From assembly GCA_932294295.1 (NCBI GenBank), contig OW028580.1, forward strand, positions 12,057,374 through 12,121,373: a stretch of DNA of 64,000 nt, written 5' to 3'. Shown piece by piece: positions 22,133 through 34,345 of this stretch (its first letter is position 1; every line of letters begins with the position of its first letter). Source of the DNA: Alitta virens (taxonomy: Eukaryota > Annelida > Polychaeta > Phyllodocida > Nereididae). Made by a program: the position numbers and the translations under genes. A model generated the notes under the pieces. It made no database searches. It was given only the letters and a program-made list of their open reading frames with translations, and was not told the origin of the DNA.

Positions 22133-25100
22133 CAGTGGCGTAGCCATAGAGGGGGTGGGGGGCACACCAGGCATCGGCATAACTTTAGCTGCCAATGGCT
22201 TTTGCAATGATGCCAATATTTTGCTTTGCCATCATGACAGCCCTTAGCAAGTTATGCTAAGAATAAGACCAAGGCTACTGACTTTGTCTAGAACAGCTTA
22301 TACTCCCCCTGTGCCACTGCCTTCAAGTATGAGGCCAGTTTCAGTCAAAAACATCATGTAACACCTCAAAAATGGCAATATCATACACAAAAATAATTGT
22401 CTTTCTTATTCTAAGTGATAACTTTCATTATTTATGGGCATTTAACTCTTAATTTCAAGAAATTCCTTGCCTGTATGCTGGGAATGTTCAATTCTCATCT
22501 CTAGTGATAGCTAATTTGCATATTTGACCATCAACACACATATTGTGTGCTGTCAACTTTAAGCCAATTAAGTGACCTAAATGAGCAATCTTTTTTTAAG
22601 AATTGAGTGTAATCAATGCAAAACTAATTGAGATGCAATTTCGCTGAAGACATTCAATGCAATAAGCCAGCCGATAGTCTATTCGGTAAATTTGTTTGCA
22701 TTTTAAGTCTAACTGGTAAACTAGCAAAATAATTGCCATCCAGCTCAGGGCATTTCCTAATGGAGAAGCCAATTAAGGCAGTCAATAGGAAGTCAAAAGT
22801 GGTCTCATTGACGTCATTTTGACATATCTGCAAGACGTCTCTCTTCAATGACGTCTTATATGAGACGTCTAAAAGACATCATCTGTTTTAAACGTTTAAA
22901 ATTAAGAAAAAATTATATTGTGTTAAATAGGATACTTCACATGTATTGGATGCATGCAAGCACATATGATGTAAATCTATACATGGGACTGCTGCAATTA
23001 ATTAAGTTTTAAAGAAATACATATTTTTATTCATGTATTATCAGAATTCTTCAGCTAAGTTGCATCCATAGTTCCATATAGTTCTCTGAAATGAATTTAT
23101 ATTCAGAAACTACACTAAACACCAAATCATATATGAATCAGCATGTGCAATATATTTTCACAGTGGTTAGATTAAGTTTAAAATTCAATTTCACTAGTAT
23201 CCCTCCAAAGTTACTGAATGAATTTTAAATTCTTAACTGACAAGATGTGACCTGTCCTGCAGCTGCTCAAGATTTATAGTCTTGGTATTAGTTCAAGTAT
23301 ATCGTGTATATATATTGGCGAACGCCTGTGCTTTAATAAACATATTTCTGCACATATTATATGTAGACTGCATCAATATACCAAAAACGGTCACCCAGGA
23401 AATCCTTTGCTGGAGTGAAAATGTAGAACCTTGAGGTGATTTTGGCCATGTCCAAAGATTCCCCGCACTAAGCTTCAGGGCTGAAATACTATTTTTCTTT
23501 GGATGTAGTTTAAATTACCTATGCACCATTTTGATCTGAGGGACATTCTCTACAAAATACAGGCATTCCAAGTGGGGACTGCCCATTAGTCCGACAGCTC
23601 AATAGTCCGACGGGTCACTGGTCCGACAGTTCATTGGTCCGACAGGTCACTGGTCCGACAGCATAGGTCCGATGGGGTCTAGTCAAGTGGTCCGCCCAAC
23701 GACTGCATGGTCCTCTGACCAACTCGCCCGCCTGTATAGCTGGTCCGCCTGGTCAACTCATCCGCTACCTGTGGTCAACTGGTCCGCCACTAAGAGTCAA
23801 ATGGTCTGCCAGAAAAATCAACTGGTCCTTTGCAAAAATTGAGAATTGCAATTGGCTAATTGCATCCCAGTTGGCATACTAATTTCAATTAGCTCTTTTT
23901 ACCTCAGCTTTGATTAGCCGAAATTTTTGCAAAGGACCAGTTTGGGATGTAAGGCAGATGCTTGGTCCCCGTTGGATGTCGGCCGGCCACTAGGATGTGG
24001 CTGTCGACGTCAGCCCTGGCCCCCCTTCTCTTTTTGCCGGCGGACCAGTCGGCAAATGGTTACCACATCCGACGGCGGGGCAGCGGACGAGTCGGTCTTA
24101 AATATTAGATGGCGGATGAGTCGGCCTCAGGCGGCAGACGAGTAGGCTTCGGCAACGGACGAGTTGACTTTGCCTAACATAGGAGTATAGTCAAGTGGTC
24201 CGCCCGACAACTGGTCCGCAACCGACTGGCCCGCCGTGAGACGACTGGGCCGATGCCGAGGACGACTGGTCCGCCGGTCGAAACTTACTGGTCCGCCGGT
24301 CGAAACTTACTGGCCCGCCGTCGAAACCTACTCGCCCGCCGACATTTTCGTTGTCCGACGGCCCGTCCGCCGCCCAACCAACTCAAAGTCAATCCATACG
24401 CCGGGAAGCAGCCCGTCGGCGCGAGTGGCTTCGCGGGGGTGCAAGTACGGCCGTCGCCCGCCCCGTCCCCTCTAGCAGGGCAAGCGGTCCGCCATTAACA
24501 CGTCACCGAAACGGCCTCCCCAGCCATTAATCAAGCATAACTTGGTCATTTATATTCCGATTTTCAAAATTTAAAGTTCCTAGTAATTTCCGAAAAATCC
24601 TCTTTTTTCCAAATTTTTGTGGCGGACCAGATGACTTTTCTGGCGGGCCAGTTGACTTTCTAGCGGGCCAGTTGACCTGACCGGCGGACCAGCTGTACAG
24701 GCGGGCGAGTTGGTCAGAGGACCAGTTGCCGGGCGGACCACTTGACTAGACCCCCTGCGGTACACATAATTTTCAATATTTAACAAATGTGAAACATGTT
24801 AATCAGGGAAATACCTGATATACACTTAATTAAATTTACAGTTAACTAGACTGACATTGACATATATTTGTATCTTTATTTTTAGCAGCTCAGCAATGAC
24901 CTTTGCAATTAAATTTAAAGTCCTGCCACTGTTAGAACTGCCCTTCTTCGTAGTATTTTGAATAAACTGAAGTTAAATTGCCGATTTATTGCAATAAAAA
25001 ATATGATTGGGAAATATAACACCATACATGTCAAGATTAGATTAACTGATTAAGGTATCTATAGGCTGCAGAACTGCGTGCAAATATAATCCCACAAAAA

Positions 25101-25192
25101 ATTAAAGACTGCTGCATGCATGGCCCTTATTGCGCAAATGATTGGCTAGCCCCCATGGGCCCCCTTATTCCAGAAAGTCCAGCTACGCCACT
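22133..25192. other. inward-facing CAGTGGCGTAGC ends with gene-free DNA between
   Basis: CAGTGGCGTAGCCATAGAGG at 22,133 and, on the other strand, AGTGGCGTAGCTGGACTTTC at about 25,192 face each other. The same terminal motif bounds the short element at 33,568-33,951. They may be the two ends of one composite element or two unrelated solo ends. Apart from the GC-rich foldback at 23,580-24,757 I see no gene between them. Confidence 0.35.
23580..24757. mobile_element. GC-rich foldback element built of GGTCCGCC phrases
   Basis: The left end (23,672) reads GGGGTCTAGTCAAGTGGTCC then GCCCAAC. The right end (24,757), reverse complemented, reads GGGGTCTAGTCAAGTGGTCC then GCCCGGC. Inside, the phrase 'AACTGGTCCGCC' recurs dozens of times with drift on both strands. 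An inner hairpin joins 23,819-23,840 (CAACTGGTCCTTTGCAAAAA) to 23,923-23,945. A second start-like copy lies at 24,188. Upstream, 23,588-23,671 is a sister motif run of 'TGGTCCGACAGTTCA'. No convincing protein frame is present, and the open frames at 24,236-24,498 are artefacts of GC content. Confidence 0.8.
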
Positions 25193-25196
25193 TCGA

Positions 25197-25198
<2 letters not shown>

Positions 25199-25276
<78 letters not shown>
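25199..25276. repeat. (TA)n microsatellite
   Basis: About 78 bp of pure alternating TA lies about 180 bp upstream of the sideroflexin start codon, at the edge of its likely promoter. Confidence 0.95.
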
Positions 25277-25459
25277 TGTTTATTTCTCATAAGTCGCCCT
25301 TATCCGCGTGGTGTCGCTCTGGTCTAGTACAGCGTGGTTTTCTGGTGGAGCTGTCAGAAACATCTAGGTCGAAGTTCACGTTTACAAACATTGATGAGGA
25401 CAGGGAAGTCACGTTTACTGTGATTTCTTGTGGAGGAGAGACTGACAGCTGCAGTGGAA

Positions 25460-28206
25460 ATGTCTGCACAAGAGGAATATCCCTCATTTCAGCTTGGGAG
25501 GTCAAGATTTGATCAGGTACAAACGCCAGCTAATTAACTTGCAGTTGTCATTTAATTTGCATGTCTTGTTGCAGTGTGGATAATTGTACATGCAAGGCCA
25601 TATGTACAGCGGTGCAATGTAATTTTCTTAGGGCATATCTATTTTAAATTATAATGGTTTTTAAATCCATGATCATGAATATTTATCATTCATGTTTAAT
25701 TTAAATGGACTGAAGATAACTATAGTTGAACGTTTGTCATTCAGTAACGTATATATGACAAGCTATAGATTAATTAATTAATTAAGTTAAGTGAATTAGT
25801 TGGCAAAACTATAAATTGCAGTATTTAGAACAGCATTAAATATTCATTAAGCACCGCTCTAAACATTCAAGCAACCTTGTGTTGTACATGCTAGGTCGGT
25901 GTGTACCAAGGCCACTATGTCAACTATCAAACAGTGTCACTCATATTATCATAGGCCTATTGAATTACATCAACTCGTGGTGCATGACAAATGACAAGTG
26001 AAATGCAAAACTTAAGCTCTAGATATTAGTTTGCAAATACATAAATATATTTTCACTGATTGTGGCAATGACTGAGCAAATTAATCTAATATCACATGCT
26101 GCTATCTCCAACAATAAAAATATCCTTTGTATTGTTTGCAATAAAAGATGAGTTGTATGTACGGCTGTAATATCAAATTGTCATATATTAAATGAAAATT
26201 TGACCTTTGATTCTCATACAAAATTGTTTGTTGACTTTTTAAGCCTTTATATGATATATCTATCTGTTCTTCCTTTGTAGACCAAGATGATTTTGAAGAA
26301 GTTTGGTAATTAAATGTTGAATTCCAAATATTAACACGATATTTAAGAATTCAGAATTATTGTTTTCAAAAACTCCACCAGGTTGTTATTTATAATTTAC
26401 TGCATTTTGTTACAAAACAGTGACATTATTATTATGTGCCAACTAGAGGGCTGGAACAACAATATATATATACACTGCTTTTCATGATGATAATAATCTT
26501 TAATATATTGTTAAATGAGTGTGTTAAACAATATTTGTTGCAGGACACATTCACAGGACGGCTGCGTCACTTTTTGGATGTCACTGATCCTCGCTCATTA
26601 TTTACAACAGAGGTATGGAATAGATGTAGGCAAATTCAAATTTGTATTATTTGCTTAGTCAATAATAGCGAATTATAGTGAAGAGGATATAATGATTTCT
26701 ATTTTAGGATACACTGCAGCAGAGCATCGCATTATTAGATCAATACAAGAAGGGAAATTTGCCAGAAGGAGTGACAAACAAGGAATTATGGGAAGCACAA
26801 AAGATCAAGCAGGTAAAGCATTAGAAATTTTAATCTTCAAAAACAAAAATTTCATGGCAATATACATTCAATTCCATTATGCATAATTTGGATAAAACAG
26901 ATTTAGTGCAATAATTGTAAGAAATTACAAATTTCTTGGATTTTAACTTTTTTCACTGTTGATCCTGATGCAATAGTTGTTTCCTATTTGTTTTTTTTTT
27001 GGTTATTAATAAGCTGAGACACAGCCTCTGCTTTTATGGTCATAACGGAGCAGCAATTCCTCGTTTAGTATAGATCATACTGATTCCGTACATTTTTTCG
27101 GATCGAAAATAGACCAAATATTAAGCAAGATATGCATCTGAGAAGGCAGCAAGGTTGGCGGTGGCAGATATATGACATTGCGCTGCTGTCCTGTAAACAT
27201 CGCCTCGGCTAGTATGCTCTGGGCATTATCATATTATATATTGGGCCACCCTTAAAAATATTTCTGTTGCGAGTTTAATGACACTTGAAAAACCCATCAG
27301 GTGCGTAGGAAGTCTGTTTTTCTTTTTTTTACCTCAGAAGAATATTCTGGAAACCTTTTCTAAATTAAAAAAATAATAAAAATTAATTAAATAAATTTGT
27401 CATATGCACTTATATGTTCTATACGGTCGCGTAACCTGCAACAGAAATATTTATAAGAAAGGCCTCAAGTGTTTATTTTAAACAGTGAAACCTGTTGAAT
27501 CTTTGAGGATGTTGCAACTAATTCATTGTGTATTAATTTGTTGGCTGATGTCATTTGCAGGCCATCATACATCCTGATACGGGTGAAAAGATTTTGATGC
27601 CTTTTAGAATGTCAGGCTTTGTACCATTTGGATCACCCATTGTAAGTGCAATTGTTTCGTAGTCTATTCATTGCAATGAATTGAAATCTGTGTATGATTT
27701 CTATTGTAAATGCAATTGTTTTTTGGTCCGATGGGCCAATTTATTGCAATATGAAATCTGATCTGTTTATGTTTATTCTTTTTTTTTTTAGGTTGTTGGT
27801 TTACTTTTGCCGAACCAAACTATAGGCTCAACGATTTTCTGGCAATGGTTGAATCAGTCCCACAATGCCTGTGTTAATTATGCAAACAAAAATGCTACCA
27901 AGGTGAGAAAATAAATTGCATAATTATGAGCAGTAAATTTATACGAACATAGTGGTGTTCTATAGAGTATGGTGCGTTACAGTGAAGACACCATCACAGA
28001 AAAATTGGTCAAGTATTATACTTTCATGATACATCTGTATATATATTATTTTATATAATTCTTTTACCTCATCATCACTAATAAAACATTACTGGAATTT
28101 CATATATTTACCAATTGATATCAATCAAATAACCCAAATTACCCACAAATATTCAGGTTAGGACAAACTTTTCCATTATATATGTCATAATTCAAACAAA
28201 TTTATG

Positions 28207-28281
<75 letters not shown>

Positions 28282-29850
28282 TTTTTTTTGGCTCCAAATT
28301 TGTGTTGTACTCATCTTTATGTTTCAATCTTTTTTTTTTTTCAGCCCACCCCGACCTCCCGTTTCGTAATGGGCTATGTAGGTGCTGTGACAAGTGCGGT
28401 TGGCATTGCTGTAAGTGCATTCTTCTTCATGCTAAAGTTGCCAAAAGTTTTGCTATGTTATTTGAGGTGATCACAATTAATTTTAATTTTGCAGGTAAGC
28501 CTCTCAGTCCTCATAAAAAGAGCAAACAGTTTAAGTCCAAGCATGAAGATTTTGGTCCAGAAATTTGTTCCCTTTCCTGCTGTTGGTAAGTTTGGTCAAG
28601 GCGTTAAAAAGTATGATTATATTTACGAGTGTACCCTATCTAGTAAGACCTTCACCGGATACAAAATGGAACATTTGTGACTGGCTCATTTTAAACTTAA
28701 GGAATGACAACAATATACATCAAGACAACATGCTAGAGAAGAGGAAATAGAAATTATTGAAATTGCAACGCTTTGAACAGATCTGCCTTGTTACGAAACA
28801 AATAGATGAATTCGTGAAGGCCATGATTGTGCTTTATTAACCAGAGAAAAATTAAATTTGGCCAACATTATTATACAAACTTAGAACTCTGTATTCTGTC
28901 AACTATCAATTGAAATGTGAAAATATGATAAACTTGATTATTTTTACACGACTTTTAACTTTTTATGTACAGCTACTGCAAGCACGTGCAATGTACTTCT
29001 AATGAGAAACAGTGAGCTTTCTGAGGGCATTGAAGTTTTTGACAAGAATGAAAAAGTCATAGGAACTTCAAAAGTAGCTGCAAGAAAGGTAATACTTTAG
29101 TTATTAATATCCTTTTTATGTGAGGCAAACTCTGCCTTAGTGGTGTTTTTCTTTTTCGTCTCGATGTCAAGTGTTTTTTTTTACATGAAAGTAACTGCCA
29201 TTTGTCTCTAACATGGTCTGAATTGCTTTTTTCAGGCTTTACAAGAAACTGCTGTCACTCGGATGTTTCTACCTGCTCCTATTCTTCTTATTCCTCCGAT
29301 CATTATGACATTTTTAGAGAAGTAAGTTTACGTTTATCTGTTTTAAAAAAAATTATGTGTAAATAAATGATACAAAGTAATAACAAACAAATAAGAGACT
29401 CGTAAATCATATTGAGTGGTGGAAGGATTTTTTTTACATTTTAATCTGAGATGGCATATTTTAATATTCAGGACTCGATTTTTACAACGTAACCCACGGT
29501 ACCATATTGTGTTCAATGCAATTGTGACTACGCTGTCATTTGGGGGTGCACTACCTGTGGCCATAGCTTTATTTCCTCAGTATTCGCAGGTAAGATTATT
29601 CATGTATAAATAGTCAGTTAATTAAAATTCTTGAGTTACATGTATACTGAATGCCATAGGTCACCTGCTCATGCACTGAATACCATACTGCTCATAATTA
29701 TGTGAATTGCATATATATATCTCCAGCTCATACACTGATCCTGTCTATTTTTTCTTATCAATATGTTTTAAGGTTGAAAAATCGCAATTGGAACCAGAAA
29801 TCCAGCAGGCTACAGAAGAAACTGTGTTATATTACAACAAAGGATTGTAA
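25460..29850 (+). CDS. SFXN5: sideroflexin (SFXN5-type mitochondrial carrier), complete, 11 coding exons
   Basis: Sideroflexins are inner mitochondrial membrane carriers. SFXN1-type members move serine, and SFXN5 is linked in the literature to citrate. The coding exons are 25460-25516, 26544-26612, 26708-26812, 27561-27641, 27792-27902, 28345-28410, 28495-28585, 28973-29088, 29236-29321, 29472-29589 and 29773-29850. All have AG/GT borders and together give one 325-aa frame, normal for the family. Landmarks are [17 protein letters not shown] (20-36), [40 protein letters not shown] and [13 protein letters not shown]. Likely membrane segments are at about 97-113, 148-170, 185-205, 242-260 and 272-296. 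The protein ends [10 protein letters not shown]...YYNKGL. The wording of exons 4-5 and the tail favour SFXN5 over SFXN1-4. There is no cleavable presequence, as usual. The start is the only ATG in frame with the first domain. Confidence 0.95.
28208..28289. repeat. (TA)n followed by poly-T in sideroflexin intron 5
   Basis: About 57 bp of alternating TA is followed by an uninterrupted run of about 26 T, ending 55 bp before the acceptor of exon 6. The T run and a second T tract at 28,331-28,341 may act as an extended polypyrimidine tract. Confidence 0.9.
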
Positions 29851-29966
29851 ACTATACTTTCGAAGGACAGTTCTTTGGATTTTGCAAGTGCTTGACCTGC
29901 CATGGAAAGTTTAGATCCAGGCAATCCAGACTGCTCAGTACTTCTATAGCTGATAGATATTTTATA

Positions 29967-31779
29967 TGGGTCATTCCACAGAAACAGTGCACTTTTGGCA
30001 TTTCAAGTGAAATTATCAATCTTACAAAAATCCAAAGTTATGCATTTTCATACATTTCAGTGTTGTAAAATGACAACAAATCATTTTTCATCTTTAAATA
30101 GAAATTGGTTGTTCATGTGACCTGTTATGTCAGAGACAACAGTATCAGGAAGGACAGTAACAGGATTGACATTTAGTGAAACTTTATGCAATATTTGAAA
30201 GGGAAACGCAGGTAATATTACCGAAGTTTCCATTCCATTTTGTAATAAAGAAGTAATTTCCGAATTGCTTTGAAGCAATTTTCTCTTTTCTTTAAATATC
30301 GAGAAATATTAATTTAAATGTGTAAGATAAGCAGACATCCTGAAGTCCCCCATATCAGTGCTTTCATCTCTTGAAAATTGCACAAAACTAACAATTTTTT
30401 TTTTATCTAGCAGCATTTTAATACCATGATAACAGGAATGACATTCTGTGGACTAACTTTAACATATGGGTAATTTTACTGGAACTGCAAATATTTCAAA
30501 ATTTTCTTTGCCAGTTGAAAATTCAACTTCTCCTGATTATAATAATGTGAATATCATAAGTGATTTTTAACTTACATTCTGTGAGCAGGGTAAAGAGATA
30601 TATAAAATGAGGTGTGGGACATGCCCTTTTTGCTACCTTTTACAGCTAGACCCAGAAGCCGTTTATTTTTACCCTAATGGCTGGCTTAACATGAAAATGG
30701 CTGGCTCAGCTGGCTGAACCATAATACATAATGGCTGATAATGGCTTATGAACTTTTTGGCTTGAAACGGCTGAGGCCATGGTGCTATGAAATAGGCGAT
30801 TGTCACTGTAAAAAATTTTAAAAATACATGACAAGTTTGTAGTTATCAATTGAACAATTTATAGCTATCTTTTTCCTCTGACAATCCTTTATAAACAGTG
30901 GTATGGCAATCAGTTACATTTTCGTTAATTACAGGCCACTTAATGTGAATCAAATTTATGATATATTCAGCAGTAAGTTTTTTCATGACCAATGGACACT
31001 AAAAACTCAAGACAGATGGATAACTAAACAGATTTAGGGCACTAACGTCTTTTCTATTGGGCACAATCATTCACATAGCATATTTCTATTACTTGGATGT
31101 GTAATGAATACTAATGATATTTGTCCTGCAATTAATCATGTGCCCTACATCACTTATAAATTGCATGAATTACATGAGAAATGCGGATTAGAAAAAAAAT
31201 AATATTGTTGTTTTCATCTTGATCAAAAGGAATACAGTTGATGTAGGCTATCATAGAAGGACCTTCTATGATAGCCTACATCAACTGTTATAGAAGGTAT
31301 TTTATTCTTCAATTCGCTTTTTTTGGAAAGGTGTGAGGGTTTAATTGCTTTATGAGTATCAGCTACACAATTGCAATAGACTCTGAGTAGCTATAAAAGC
31401 AGTGAAATGTGAAGAACTGAAATTGCTATTCTGAATACATGTCAGGGTTCAATTGCGTTTTCAGCTTACAGTTCTAATGGCGACTAAACTTGCTAATGGC
31501 TCAAATAGGCTCGGAAAGTTGGTGGCTGGCTCAGCCAAAAATTGAAATTGGCTGGCGTGGCGGCTTCTGGCGATGGCTTTGGGGTCTATTTACAGCAAAA
31601 AGAGCCAAAATATCAGTTATGACAGACTCCTGCAAAAATTTCTTGTATGCATTTATATTTTATAACATTGGTCTGCATACCATATTAATATTAAAACCAT
31701 TTTGCGTGTCATAATCAAAGCTTTAATCACATTTAAAAGTTGAGGGACAGGGGGGTGCACCGTTTCTGTGGATGACCCA
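29967..31779 (+). mobile_element. 1.8-kb non-autonomous DNA transposon with TGGGTCATTCC terminal repeats
   Basis: The left end is TGGGTCATTCCACAGAAACA then GTGCAC. The right end, reverse complemented, is TGGGTCATCCACAGAAACGG then TGCAC, giving about 25-bp inverted repeats. TATA flanks both sides (29,963-29,966; 31,780-31,783), a possible 4-bp target duplication. The left 650 bp match the truncated copy at 15,632-16,372. The right part holds 'GGCTGGCTCAGCTGGCTG' phrases near 30,700 and again near 31,520 and a perfect palindrome at 31,234. No transposase is visible. It lies 116 bp after the sideroflexin stop codon and probably falls in or next to its 3' UTR. Superfamily not assigned. Confidence 0.8.
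31234..31288. repeat. perfect 27-bp palindrome with 1-base centre
   Basis: Arms 31,234-31,260 and 31,262-31,288 are exact reverse complements (ACAGTTGATGTAGGCTATCA then TAGAAGG), separated by one A. It lies inside the TGGGTCATTCC element. Such a perfect, nearly loop-less palindrome in a decayed region implies recent origin or an assembly fold-back artefact. Confidence 0.9.
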
Positions 31780-31783
31780 TATA

Positions 31784-32238
31784 GGAAAAATAATTTAATT
31801 ACAACTCTATGTTAATTGTCAACGTGGATTTCCGAATATGTAGGATGTATTGCAACCGGCTGTGCAATATCTGAAGTCATAATGGTGGCACTGGTGATGG
31901 AGTGCTTTGAATCAAAATGGGGCGGTCTAAAAATAAATTATATCATGCTGCAAACTTCTTGAACGTTCGAAACATTTATTTGTATGAATATCACCCATAA
32001 TATTACATGAATAAATGATATATATAATGCATTCTTTGCTACTTTGAATGTGTTGCAAATTGCTACATTTACCCTTTTACTGGTTACAGCAAACTGCTGC
32101 TTGATAAATGCTTTATTTCATATATTATATATACGATATATGCATGGTTATTTAGATAATAAATAACTTAAATAAAAAGCTTGCGGTTGTTGTATGGATC
32201 TCCATGATAGCATGAATCAGCTAGCTGCTAATGATTTA
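31784..32238. other. gene-free, AT-rich
   Basis: I recognise nothing coding or structural here. Confidence 0.35.
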
Positions 32239-32811
32239 TACATTATGGTATAAATAGGAGAGGCGCTTTTCTCTACAACTAGCTCCTGTGACATATTTAA
32301 TTAAATGGTCAGGACAGCCATGGATCTGGGGCTATAGCTCGGGACCCTTGAATCTTCAGGGTCCTGAAGTGACCTAATTTTGCGATATCGCTGTTGCTGG
32401 CCTCTTCGTATGGGCAATTTTGTATTGGGCGAGTTGAGTATATATGGGCGAAAAATATTTGGGCGAGCTGACTGGCCCCCGTTACACTTCACTGTCTTCA
32501 GCCAGTGTTGGTTTCCTTCAGTTTTATTTTCACACTTGACAAACTAGTACCAAAACAGATCTGGTCTAGGATGTGTGTAATGTTCACAGTTTTTGTGTTG
32601 AATGTTATATATACATTACGGTATAAATAGGAGAGGCGCTTTTCTCTACAACTAACTAGCTCCTGTGACATATTTAATTAAATGGTCAGGACAGCCATAT
32701 GGATCTGGGGCTATACCTCGGGACCCTTGAATCTTCAGGGTCCTGAAGTGACCTACTTTGCGATATCGCTGTTGCTGGCCTCTTCGTATGGGCGAGTTTT
32801 GTATTGGGCGA
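32239..32811 (+). repeat. segmental tandem duplication (about 200-bp copies) with GGGCGAGT phrases
   Basis: Copy A is 32,239-32,434 and copy B is 32,610-32,811. They are nearly identical from TATACATTAYGGTATAAATA through CTTGAATCTTCAGGGTCCTG to GCCTCTTCGTATGGGC. Each holds a small hairpin (CTTCAGG-GT-CCTGAAG). After copy A the word 'TTGGGCGAGT' recurs three times (32,425-32,475). Copy B ends in TA repeats and a C run. No gene is present. Confidence 0.85.
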
Positions 32812-33177
32812 TATATATATATATCCTCCCCCCCCCCCCCTACAAATTATATTTTCTTTGTATTTTATTTTACGATGTTATAGCTGTGAGGTTACCCATT
32901 AAAAAAAAAATCCGCACCACTGCACTACAATGGATATAATCAGCTGACATAAAGAAAATCATGAAAAGAAAAGTTTAAGGGTTTTATGTTTTATATGAAT
33001 TAGAAAGTTGGGATTTTATTTATTAGTAATTATCATTTCTGCCATTTTGTGCTGCTCCAAGCTTTCTATGATAAAATATGACCAAACTAGTGGACATTTA
33101 TATGGTTCATACTTCATAGTGACTTCATACTATATAGTTATTCTCTGGCTTTGATTGGAAAGCGGTACACATTGCAG

Positions 33178-33264
33178 GTAGTGGAACGGAGCATTGCGAA
33201 ACGGCTTTTGGAGCTAGCGCAGTGGCTTCCTGATTTGTCGCTCACAAACAAGAAGAACCGGTAA
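33178..33264 (+). other. orphan exon-like stretch, possible terminal exon
   Basis: After a good acceptor (ACATTGCAG ending 33,177) there are 28 codons then TAA. They read VVERSIAKRLLELAQWLPDL followed by SLTNKKNR. The composition is protein-like (amphipathic helix, basic tail), unlike the low-complexity surroundings. I see no partner exon and do not recognise the protein. It may be a remnant of a gene or chance. Confidence 0.2.
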
Positions 33265-33489
33265 CTGGAAAGGCGTGATTGCTGTTTCTGAAGAATAACA
33301 AGCAAGGTATCAAGCAAAAATCACTAATTGGTTTAATTTCCAAGTAAAACTCATAATGGGTCTATTATCTGAAGGCCCTCTACTATTGTACACGTCATAG
33401 ACACTTTCTGTACATAGACTCATAGTACAATATTACTAGTCAATTTCTGTTGATCGAGGTATTGGCCAAGCTAAGAAGGGCCACGAATA

Positions 33490-33778
33490 CAGGTCAATTT
33501 GTCGACACGCAAAATCGTCGTACCAAATCGTTACATTAGAGGGCCTGGTACGACAAACCAACTCCGAGCAGTGGCGTATCTAGGGTTGACTAGCAGAGTG
33601 GGGAGGGGCACACGGGGCACAATTTTTTATAAATAGAATATCGATACTTATTAAAAAAAAGAATATCGATATTTATTGTTAAAGGGTGACGTATATGGCA
33701 ATGCATTGGGCATGTTTTTAGCTTTGCCCGGATTACGTCTTTCCATGGCCACTGGGTAAAATAATTACTTAATTTTAA

Positions 33779-33810
<32 letters not shown>

Positions 33811-34345
33811 CATCTGGCCGAAAGATCATTTCGAATTGACTGTGTTAAGAGGCTGAAATTTTGTGAGCCACTCTGGCACAGTCTTTAAATTGGGGGGGGG
33901 GGGGGGGGGCAAGTGCCCCCCAGGCCTCCTCCCATAGCTACACCACACTGCCAGCTCGTTTAAATTAGGGTTATGCAAAGTCGTTGACAAACTTAAGACC
34001 ACTATTACAAAATTTGTTGACGGGTCATTACCAACTTGTTGACATCTTTATGCCAACTCGTTACAAGCAAAGATGTCAACTCGTTGACAGTTAATATGCC
34101 GGGTTACCATTTCAACAAACCAGTTAACTTGTTTATATTTGCTGATAAAAGAGGGTCAGGAAGGCAGGAATTAATATGGAAAAAGAAAATTATTTTGTAT
34201 ATCTTTTACTTATATCTAATTATATATTGAAGTATATATAGTTCAACCAAATGGTCAGGCCAAGTGCTTTCTCCGTTAAAGCGTTGGTTGCCTGAATGTC
34301 GACGGGTATTTGTCAACGATTTTGCTGTCAACGAAATTTTGTGTG
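33490..34345. repeat. AACTCGTTGACA phrase-repeat region split by a short MITE
   Basis: 33,497-33,550 and 33,985-34,100 carry drifting repeats of 'AACTCGTTGACA' and 'TCGTTGACAAACTTAAGACC'. 34,290-34,335 carries the inverted form (GTCGACGGGTATTTGTCAAC). A different element, 33,568-33,951, interrupts it. No coding frame. Confidence 0.65.
33568..33951. mobile_element. short MITE with GCAGTGGCGTAKCTAGGG ends
   Basis: The left end is GCAGTGGCGTATCTAGGG. The right end, reverse complemented, is GCAGTGTGGTGTAGCTATGG then G. It holds (TA)n at 33,785-33,810 and a G run at 33,891-33,909 with CAAGTGCCCCCCAGGCC. It is inserted into the AACTCGTTGACA repeat. I did not find a clean target duplication. Confidence 0.6.

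Noticed and set aside
22795..22880. Cluster of GACGTC words as a regulatory module
   Set aside because: The words are irregular (AAGACGTC, ATGACGTC, GAGACGTC) with no gene start nearby; probably local slippage.
24236..24498. Two overlapping open frames rich in Arg and Pro
   Set aside because: They follow the GGTCCGCC repeats in two frames; GC-rich repeats lack stops. No independent coding signature.
28204..28470. Open frames with poly-Ile/Tyr and poly-Phe
   Set aside because: They are translations of (TA)n and poly-T. The true coding signal there is sideroflexin exon 6 (28,345-28,410).
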